This document shows positions 53,368-63,300 of a DNA stretch of 64,000 nt, in pieces. The stretch is from Nocardia acididurans. GTDB lineage: Bacteria; Actinomycetota; Actinomycetes; Mycobacteriales; Mycobacteriaceae. The stretch spans positions 310,001 to 374,000 of the forward strand of contig NZ_JAERRJ010000004.1 in the NCBI RefSeq assembly GCF_016741815.1, in the 5' to 3' direction. Under the pieces are notes generated by a model that saw only the letters and a program-made list of their open reading frames with translations, made no database searches and was not told the DNA's origin. Position 1 is the first letter of the stretch, and each line of letters opens with the position of its first letter. A program made the position numbers and the translations under genes.

Positions 53368-53373
53368 TAGACT
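53368..53373 (+). promoter_or_regulatory. Possible -10 box TAGACT
   Basis: TAGACT lies 32 bp upstream of the GTG at 53406. The same hexamer precedes other plus-strand genes here (24831 and 23336). No good -35 partner is visible. Confidence 0.35.
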
Positions 53374-53405
53374 GACACCGCTGAGTAGACCCGGGAGGAC
53401 GACCA

Positions 53406-54116
53406 GTGTTCCACGAACCCAGAACCTGCCACTTCTGCGGACGATTCGTGCTCGAGGTGGAGGGGTGGGCGGAATCGATTCCGCCCTATCACGAGATCCT
53501 CGCGCCCTGGGATGGCGAACGAACGTTCTTCAATGGGGCCTTTCACTTCTCGTGCGTGCGCGCCTTCGATCGGCGATCAGAGTTTCGGCAGTCGATCGTC
53601 GACTGGCTGACCACCACCGAGCGACTGCTCACGGTCCGCGGAACGGACGGCGTCGATCACGAGATCTCCCGGCCGGGTTTGGGTTACACCGACAGGATCG
53701 CCGACCTGCCCAGTGGTCAGGTCTACGAGGACCCGCGATTCAACCAGTGGGTATTCGTCGAGTGGGCCGGACCGTGCCACTTCGTGAAGATGAAAGCCGC
53801 CGAAACCCTCGGTCACGGTGGAACGGTGCGAGGCGATGACGGTGGTCGCATGACAGTGCTGCCCACAGCGCCGGGGCCCGGCATCGCGAAGTGGGCGCTG
53901 CCGCGACTGCTCGATTTTCTCGACGTGCGCGACCTCTACCAGGATCTGGTGGACGATCTCCAGCCCGAATACGAATTCTGGGACGGCGGCCCCGGAAAGG
54001 CCGGATACGTGCTGGAGTACTCACTTTCGGCGATACGCCCGATCCCCGAGGATGTCATCGGGTTCTTCAGCGAATACATCCCGGAATACATCCCCAAACG
54101 TTTGGAAGATGCCTGA
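53406..54116 (+). CDS. Protein of unknown function next to the toxin gene
   Basis: 236 residues from the GTG at 53406 with GGGAGGACG before it. The N-terminus has CHFCGRF, and a further HFSCVRAF 40 residues on, giving a CxxC...HxxC set that may bind zinc. The middle (FNQWVFVEWAGPCHFVKMKA) and acidic C-terminus (FWDGGPGKAGYVLEYSLSAI) resemble compact immunity-like proteins, but I cannot name a family. It lies 186 bp upstream of the giant toxin gene on the same strand. Confidence 0.65.
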   Translation: MFHEPRTCHFCGRFVLEVEGWAESIPPYHEILAPWDGERTFFNGAFHFSCVRAFDRRSEFRQSIVDWLTTTERLLTVRGTDGVDHEISRPGLGYTDRIADLPSGQVYEDPRFNQWVFVEWAGPCHFVKMKAAETLGHGGTVRGDDGGRMTVLPTAPGPGIAKWALPRLLDFLDVRDLYQDLVDDLQPEYEFWDGGPGKAGYVLEYSLSAIRPIPEDVIGFFSEYIPEYIPKRLEDA

Positions 54117-54163
54117 GGCAACGGCTGCCCGCACCCGGCCGACCGTTTGAGTTCGCTACCCGA

Positions 54164-54178
54164 CTGTGGCACAGTCGA
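54164..54178 (+). promoter_or_regulatory. Conserved 15-bp motif upstream of the giant toxin gene
   Basis: An exact second copy of CTGTGGCACAGTCGA (first copy at 51784-51798). Here it is itself framed by GAGTTCG (54149-54155) and CGAACTC (54176-54182), a larger inverted repeat. The 186-bp gap from 54117 to 54302 has no gene, so this is the likely control region of the toxin. Confidence 0.6.
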
Positions 54179-54302
54179 ACTCGGCCAAGATCAGCATTCG
54201 AGACAGACCGGTGTGAACGATGGATCTCAGGGGGGAGGCTCGCGGGTGCCGCGAGCGTCGGCTCGTTGATCCTTCAGGTCGAAACGAAGCCTGAGGTCTG
54301 CT

Positions 54303-57300
54303 GTGGCGCTGGAGTTTCCGTCATGGCTGGAATGGCTCGAATGGGTTGTCGGCTCGGATTGGCCGCACGGCAACGAAGACCTGATGTGGCAGATGGGCCG
54401 CGAACTGGAGGACATCGCCAGCCAGGTCGACGAGGTTCTCGGCGACCTCGAAACGCTGATCAAACAGACCGGCAACGCCTATCCGGAGGGCACCGGCGGC
54501 GAGGAGATCCTCAACTGGATCAAACCGCTTCGCTACGGCGATAATTCGGGCACCGGCTCGCTGGGCGAGCTCGCCGACAACTACCGTTCCCTGGCCACGG
54601 CCGCGGATGGGATGGGCGACAGTCTCCAGGCCGCGAAACTGAACTTCTATATCGCGGGCGCCTGGCTGGTTGCGGAGCTGGCGATGTCGTTCGCCGCCGG
54701 GCCATTCGCGGGGGCGGCTCACGCCGCCACACTGGCGGTCGGCCGAGTGGTCTTCCGGATGCTGGGCAAAAAACTCGCTATCCGCATCGCGCAGGCGCTG
54801 GCGTCAGGGGTCACCAAAGCGGTCCTGGACAAGGTCGTGGTGAAGCTGGTGCGGGAGATCCTGGAGGAGGCGCTGCAGGAAACCGCGCAGGGCACCAGCC
54901 AGGAGTTTCTGGTCCAGTACATCCAGAAAACCCAGGGCCACATCGACGATTACAACTGGCAGGCGATCAAGGACAACGCCAAGATCTCCGCGTTCGCCGG
55001 TGGCGTCGGCGGTGGTATCGGGTTCGGGATGAAGAACCTGCTGCCCACCCCCACCGGGAAGTGGCAGGGCGCGCTCAATGGCGGAATCACCGGCGCCACA
55101 GCGGGTTTCGGTGGCGCACTGGGAGCCATGGTGGGCAGCAAGCTGTTCACCGGGGAATGGGGCGAATTCGACCCTCGCTCGCTGACCGGCGGCACCATCT
55201 CCGGCGCGGGACCCGGCGCGGTCCGCGGCTGGAAAGGCGTCGGCAATACCAACAATCCGACAGACGGACCCAACATCCCCGGACAGAACTCACCTGACGG
55301 GAGCACGAACAACCCGAACGCCGGTGACAGCAATCCGTCGGGGGACCGGCAGCCCAACGGGACGTCGCCGGCCGGGACGGATCCCTCGGCCGACACCGAC
55401 ACCACCAATAACGGTGACTCCCGGGCGAACTCGGACACGACCAACGACGGCGACACCGCGGGGAACACCGACACCACCGGCAATGGCGAGACCCGGGCCA
55501 ACGGCGACACCACCACCGGCAACGACGCCGCCACCGACAACGACGCCCGAGACAACGATTCCGGCACCGAGAACGAGAGCCGAACCGACACCGCGAACGA
55601 CGAAGCCGCCCCCGGCGACTCCGACCCCGACACGCGCGGCGGTCAGCCGAACGAGACACGGGCAGGTGACCCGAACGCGCCGGAGCACAACGGCAACGAC
55701 GCTCAGCCGGACGTGCGCGCCGCGAACGACGGCACGACGCCGGACACCGGGCAGGACGTCCGGACCGATGAATCTCCTTCGAAGACAGACGAACTCGCGT
55801 CCCGAGGTCGTGAACTGAGCGGCGGGTCGCCGAACACGACCACCGACACGACCACGAATCCCACGACCGCGAATCCCGCGACCACGGTCGCGGGAACGCA
55901 GCCCGGCGCGGTATCGCCTTCCGCACCGATCAATTCCAATGTCGGCAGCACGCCGTCGATGAATACGGCGGCACCGTCGACCACCGCACCGACGACCGCC
56001 AACCCCACCACGTCCAACCCCACCACGTCCAACCCGACCACGACCAACCCGACGACGTCGCATCCCACGACGCCGAACGCCGCCACGCCCAACACTTCCA
56101 CCACCACGACCGACACCCGCGCGGGAATTCCCAGCGATCCCGCGAGAACCTCTCCCCTGGCTCGCGACGTCGGGGCTTCGCTTCCGTCCGACGGCAGCAT
56201 CGCCAAGCCGGACACCACCGTCCCCAGCACCGAGCCGCGCGCCTCGGTTTCCGATCGCACCACCTTCGCCGGGCCGGCGACCAACGGCAACCCCAATCCC
56301 CTGCAGGCCACCCGCACCGGCGTCGAAGCGCCGGTCTCGGACGCGAAACCGCAAGAGAGTCAGCCGAATTCGGATACCGATCCGGACGTCTCGGTGACGC
56401 CGGTCGTCGCGATCGGCGTGGATCCGCCGCCGGCGCAGCCGTCCGACACCGACCCCGCCGACAGCACGCGGGAGATGGCCAAGCATTACAAGTCCAACTC
56501 GCGGATGCCCGGCGGCCAGATCAGCTTCGGCGACCTGTCCCCCAAGGCCAAGCAGCTGGTCAACCAGCTCGCCGAGAACGCGCACATCCCGATCCGGCCG
56601 GGCGAGGTCAACGTCAAGCATCTCGCTGAGCTGCAACGGTTCTCGGGTGTCGAGCACGCCATCGTGCAGAACAAGAACGGCGATCTGCGACTCTTCCGCG
56701 GTACGGAATTCGCCAGCTCCATACCGCGCGAGCTGGGCCGCGACTACAGGTTCATCCTGCACACCCACCCCGAGGATCGGCTCCCCGGGCCGCCGTCCGA
56801 CGAGGAGATCCGGCTCGGCAACACCACCAACAGCATGTGGAAGGACATCGACAACAAGCGGACTCCACATGTCGAAGCCGTGGTCAGCCGCGACGGCCAG
56901 GTCCGATTCTTCACCGACGAAGGCGTTCTCGACCTGCCCGTGGGCGTCTACCCGGAGGGCGGGCCGCTCAATGATCGCGGATACGTCGTCCCGGTGGCCG
57001 GACTCGACGGCCCGACCACGACGGAAGGCCCGGCGAAGCGGGAGATCTCGACCGAACCCGAGCCGGATCCCGGTACGCCGGACGATGATTCGACGCAGCC
57101 CGAGCCGGAACAGGATCCGCCCCAGGACCAACCCGACGCCGAGCAGCAACCGCTCCAGGATCTCGATTCCGCCCGCGAGTTCGGTCCCGGCAAACTGGGT
57201 CCGCTCGAGGACCAGGCCCATCAAACCGCGGTGGAAGACGCGCTCCGGGACGGCGACACCTTCACCCGCGGCGCCGATCCACGAACCAACCCGTTCGGGC

Positions 57301-60300
57301 AGCTCATCAATGATGGCGGCCTCGAGGTACCCGGGCGTGACGTCAACTGCATCGACAATGTGCTCGCCGGTCTGTCGTCGTTCCACGGTATTCCGCAGGT
57401 AGCGCATCCGGTGCTGCCGGAAGTGGGCCCCGACGGCACCTGGGAGTACCCGGGCGGACAGGACATCGAGTCCGCCCAGCAGTGGCTGGGCGCGGATCTG
57501 ATGAACTTCGACGACGGCGGGCGGACCATCCCCGAGCAGTACCAGGCACTGCACGATCTTGTCGCCTCGCTCGGCCCGGGGGCGTCGGCGCTCGTCGCGT
57601 CCACCTACCAGGCATTCGACGACGACGGCAATCCGCTGTTCAACCCGGATGGCACACCGGAGACCGACGGCGGTCACGTCACCGCTATCGTTTTCCCGCT
57701 GGATGCCGATGGCCCGGTGTGGTGGGATCCGCAGTCGGGCGAAACCACGACCACCCCGCCCGCGGATCTGGTCGCCGACAGCGCCTACCTCGACGCCATC
57801 CCACTGAACCCCGACGGGACCCCCTACGATGCCGGAACCACTCACCAACACCCAGGAAGCCCGGACCTATCTGGCCCAGGTGTTCGGCAACCAGGAACTC
57901 CAGCTACGTCAGTTCCCGCACGGGTGGATCATCAGCAAGAAGTCGACGGACCGGACACTCTCCGGAGCCCCGAAGATGGTGCTGGACGCCCGAACCCGAG
58001 TGATCAGACAGTTCCCGAGCTGGCCGAGCACCCGAGTGATCCGGGAGTACGAGACGGCGATGGAAACCAACAGCCCCCTACCGGGACGCCAGATCTATCC
58101 GTACCAGACCCGGCTGACCCTGCACCTGGTCGCGGAAAGCCCGACGGAACTGACCTACCAGGTCCAGATCCAGTCACTGACGGACCCGGACGCACCGACA
58201 ACACAGTTCCAACTGACCCTCGAACCGCAGACCAGCAGCTATCACCCGACGAGTCACGAAGCGACTCGCGCGAAGGCGTGGCTGACAACGAGTCATCGCA
58301 GCCACGGGACGTGGCCGGAACACGGGACAGTGGACTACTAACCGACTCGGGCGATACCGCTCCGGTTCACCAGCAGGACAACGGCATTCCGGTACCGACG
58401 GAGGCCGACCCCGGTCCGCTGCAACCCGGTGCGGACGTAGACCTCCAGCAGCAGATCGACCAGGTAACCGGCGTACAACCCGATGCCGACCAGACACAGG
58501 CGCACCACGACTGGGACGACTTCTACCAGCAGCAGAACACCGAAGCCGCCACTTCCACCGAGGTCACCCCCGACCACAACGCAACAACCACACCGGCATA
58601 CGAAACCCGGCGGTTCCAATACGGACCCGACGCCCTCACCCAGGCCACCATGCGTGTCCACCTCGACAACGCCGGGCAACTCACCCCCGCACAACTGAGC
58701 GAGCTCGAGAACAACCTCCGCAAAGCGGCAGACCAGGCCTTCAACACCGGCCACCGCCTACTCAGCGGCGACCAATTCCGCCTCGAACTCGAATTCACCA
58801 CCGACCCCGCCGACGCACACTTCAACCCCACCGTCGACAACCCCGACACCACCCCCGACCAACTCCTTCAACAACTCCGCGAACACCTCGGCCTCACCAC
58901 CGACCCCGCCGATCCCTCGTTGAGCGACAACGACATCCGCCGGATCAGCAACGACATCGCTAACACCAACACCGACAACCTCGCCACCGGACTGCCCGAA
59001 ACACGCAAGATCGGGAAGCAAGAGCTGGACGATCTGGAGGATCCTGGTTACCAGGCAGATGTCGAGGACGCCCTACGCGAGGGCAACGAGTTCAAGGTCG
59101 GCGCTAACCCGCTCACGCACCTCTACCGACTGCTGATCAACGACGGCGGCGATACCGAGCCGGGCCGTGGAAACAACTGTCTCGACTGCAGTCTGGCAGC
59201 ATTGTCCTCTTTCTTCGGCCGCCCGCTGGTATCGCTTCCTCGATGGCCTGACGAGAATCCCGATGGATCGATCGACCGACGTTCCGGCGAGAAAAGCGGT
59301 CTCGACCGGGCCAAAGCCTGGCTCGGAGAAGGGCTGCTCACCTGGGGAAACTCAGGTACCGTAGCCCAGCAGTTCGATTGGCTCCACGACCACATGACCC
59401 AGCTGGGCGAGATGGCCGCCGCCCTGGTGGTCAATGAATGGCACGCCGTGGACGCCAACGGCAACTTCCTCTTCAACTCTGACGGCACACCCGTGGTCGA
59501 GGACTCCCACGCCACTGTCATTGTGTTCCCGCCAGGCGCGACCGGCCCTGTGTGGTGGGATCCTCAATCAGGCGCGGTGTCTACCAGCCCACCCCCTGGC
59601 ATGCGAGACGGGTCGGCAGCATTGTGGTTCACAGCGATCGACCCGAATGGAGGCATCACTGGTGCAGGAGCTCCAAACCACGGAACAAGTGGAACGCTAC
59701 CTCCGACAGGCCCGAGTCATTTCGGGACACCGGGAGTTGGCCCTGTACAAGACCCAGTACGGATGGGTCTGCTTGGAACGCATGACGCCGGAAGAACAGG
59801 CACAGGGCCCCTACAGCCCACAGAGCCTGGGCAGGGGCCGATTGATAGTGAACGCTCGGACCGGGGTGATCACGGTCCACAGCAGCGGGCAGCACCCACA
59901 CGACCTGGCGAAGAGCTACGACGAAGCAATCCGGACGGGACAACCGATCCAGGGCATGCAGATCTATCCCCTCCAAGAGAGAGTGACCCTGCGCCTGACA
60001 GGGGAGAACGACCGGGAGATCGAGTACTCGGTGACGGTCGAGTCACTGACCGAACCCACGAAACCGACCAGCGAGCACCGGCTGACAATCGTCAAGTCGA
60101 CCCTGCAATCCCGAGCGAAGATCACCCAAGGACCGAAGGCTCTAACCCGGGCTCTGACCTGGGCACGCAGGCAGTTCCGAACGACGGGGACGTGGCCGGC
60201 GCACGGGACGATGGAGTACTGACCAACCCCAACACAACTGGCCCGGTTCAACAGCAGGACAACGATGGCGCTGTACGTGGTGTACCGGAAAACAGCCGAA

Positions 60301-63300
60301 ACGCCGACGGAAGTGACCTACCGGTTCGGGAGCGACGAGAGGAACCTGGACCGGGAACTGGTGATCAGCAAAACGGGTCCGGACGCCGGAATGGCGGACT
60401 GGATGGAGGATTCGATGGCCCTGCGCATAGCGGGGCGGATCATTCGACGGGTCCGGCAGGACGGGACCTGGGTGGGCGGCGGAGCGATCCAGAGCTGACG
60501 GCCGAGGATCGTGACCGTGGGACCGCGAGTCCGATCGAGGACTTTCACGGCAGCGCGCGGACCGATGACGAGACGCGGCTGCATCGGGATGATCTCGATG
60601 ATCAGATTCATGACAATCTGGACAAGATCCTGCCGGAGGGTGTCACCTTCGATCGGTTCGGGCGGCGGTTCGTGCTGCCCGATGGGCGCACCGTCTCCGT
60701 TACCGTCGGCCCGACCATGGGGAATGCGGTCGCCGATTTCGAAGCGCGGCCGGATGGTTCGGGTTTCGACGTGCATGTGTCGCCGCGCGCGCGGGAAGTG
60801 GATGTAGCCCGCGCTGTCGCGCACGAGCTGGCGGAGATCAGGCTGTCGCTGGATCCGGCTGTCGACATCGACCCGGTCACCGAACGCCCGGCCCGGATGA
60901 CCACCCATCTCGGCGGACGGTTCGCGGAGATGCGGGTACTGCTGGACCAAATCGCGCAAGCGCGGCTGGATTCCACACGCACGGAAGAGCTTCCGAGGCT
61001 GCGCAAGGATCTGGGGGATCTCCTCGAGCACCTCGGATTCAACGATCCGAACCATGCCGGCACCGTGCGGGATCTGCTGGCCGGGCACGATCCGGGGCTG
61101 GCACGCAATCTTGAAGCCGCACAACAGGATCCGGATCAGCAATCCCCGGACAACCAGCCGGAGAACACAACTCCGAAACCACGGCTTCCCGTCGAGGACA
61201 AGCCGTACTACGCCAACCCGCGCTTCCACGACCCGGCCGCCGACACCGAGTACGCCCGCAAGTACCCGGTCGACGAGGCACAGGTTCAGGCGACGCGCGA
61301 CCTCGAAACCTCCCGGCATCCCGAGATCGCCCGCCTGACGGACGCGGAGATCGACGCGATCCGCCGCAACCAGTTCATGAACCTCAACCAGGCCGTGAAC
61401 GACGCCACCCGCAACGGCGACACCGAGGCGCTCGCGAACTTCGACGCCGAAATCCGCACGCTGATTTCGGCCTACAACAAACTGCCCGACCATGAGGGCA
61501 CCGTCTTCCGGTCGCTCAGCATCACCGACCCCGAGAAGCTGAAGGCATTCCTCGACGACTACGCACAGGGCAAGACGCCGACCGACGCCGGCTTCGCATC
61601 CTCGGACAAGTCCAGCTCAATGCCCGACAGCAATATCGAGCTGGTCATCAAATCCATTTCCGGGAAGGACATCTCGTTCTCCAACCCCGCGCAGGACGAG
61701 GTCGTCTTCCCTCCCGGCACCCGATTCCGGGTGGAGAGCGTCACGTTCAAGAATGGCAAGTACCACATCAAGCTGACCGATCTAGGAAGGACGCCCGATG
61801 CCGATCAGCCCGGAAGAGATGGAGCGGATAGCACGAGAAGTGCTCGGCCCGACGATGAGTCAGTTGTCCGACGACCCGGAGATCAGGGCCGAGTGGGCCC
61901 GGGAGTTGGAGATGCTGGAAGAGATGGAAGCCAAGGGCCGCAAACCAGCCACCGAGGAACAGATCAAGATCTGGCAGGCGTGGGGCGAGTCGGAGATCCA
62001 GCGGATCGAACGGGAACGCGGCACGACGACCTAGCCCCGGCCGAACAGGACACCGAACTCGATCTGCCCGGCCTCGATACGAGTCTGGACCTGCCCGACC
62101 CGGATTCGAGTCTCGATCTCCCCGATGTCGATCAGCCCCTCGATCTGCCGGATGTCGACACCAGCCTCGACCTGCCCGGCCTCGACACCGAACCGGTTGC
62201 GGCCACCCCGAACCCCGACCGGCCGGACACGCTCACACCACACCTGTCCGACCGCTTCGACCAACTCCGCACGCACGTCACCGATCTCGCGCACGCCTAT
62301 CACGACCCGGCCCGAGAGCATGAGCTCCCCGACCTGCGCGCTCGAGCCGGTGAACTGACCGGCGAACTCGGCCTCACCGACCCGGACAACGCCGAAACCC
62401 CCTGGCGGCTGTTCAGCGAATTCGATCCGGCGTTCGCCCAATATCTGCACGGCAACCTGGATTTCATGCTGCCCACCGCGGCGGACCTGGAGGCCGCCGC
62501 GAAGCCGCGCGAAGGCGATATGTTCTCCCGAGATCCCGAGCGCAGCAATGCGGACGTGGTCGAGAACGGCACGGATACGCCGATGACGATGGAGGCGGTG
62601 CAGCAGGTCGCCGACATCCTCGGCTTCGATCTTTCCGATGTCGAGGTGCGGGTCCTGGATCCGGTCGCCGACGCCGACGAGATCCGCTACCTGGATTACC
62701 AGGGCGCTGCCGCGGTCACCCGCTGCATCGACGGTTCCATCGAGGTATCCCTGGGCCCGGCGGCCTTCGCCACCGATGAGACGCTGGCCGCTACGCTCGC
62801 GCACGAGTACAAGCACGTGGAGCAGTTCCGCGCAGACCCCGAACCGAGCAGTGAGACGCGGCAGGCGCGCGAGGACGAGGCATATGCCGTCGAGGAGGAG
62901 GCCGGTGAACAGTTCCGAGAGAACTTCCGAGGATGGGACGGAACCGATTCGGTTCCGAGTGAACGAAGTGTTCACGATCAAACAACGGGGCCTGATGGCG
63001 GTAGCGGTCGGCCACCTGCTGCAGGGCCGGCTGTCGACACCCCTGACACTGCTGGACGAACAGACCAGAGCACCGATCAAGATCCGCGGGATCGATCAAC
63101 TGATCTCGAAAACGGACCCGAGCCTGATCCCGCTGCTGATCGATCAGACCAGCCCGACCAGACCCGCCCGCGGGATGATTCTGGTGAGCCCGCCGCAGGA
63201 CTGAGTCCCGACACCGACACCCCGCCCACCGATACCGAAGGGCCGCAACCGGATACCGACCAATCGGACCCGGTACCACCTGGGATGTATCGCGACGACG

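Noticed and set aside
56647..57402. A plus-strand +1-frame ORF of about 251 codons inside the JAB-like region of the giant gene
   Set aside because: It is Arg/Ser/Pro/Thr-rich without folded-protein pattern and overlaps a clearly folded domain of the giant frame, unlike the five accepted nested genes.
55290..57851. A minus-strand open frame of about 853 codons opposite the giant toxin
   Set aside because: Val/Gly/Arg-rich shadow without recognisable domain; the plus frame shows a clear JAB-like and papain-fold sequence.
58483..58698. A +1-frame ORF of about 71 codons after nested ORF 1
   Set aside because: Mostly Pro, Thr and Arg, no ribosome binding site, and it overlaps the pre-toxin helical region of the giant frame.
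62125..62358. Another small +1-frame ORF between nested ORFs 4 and 5
   Set aside because: Composition is P/R/T/S-rich with no ribosome binding site; it looks like a chance frame over the nonapeptide repeat.
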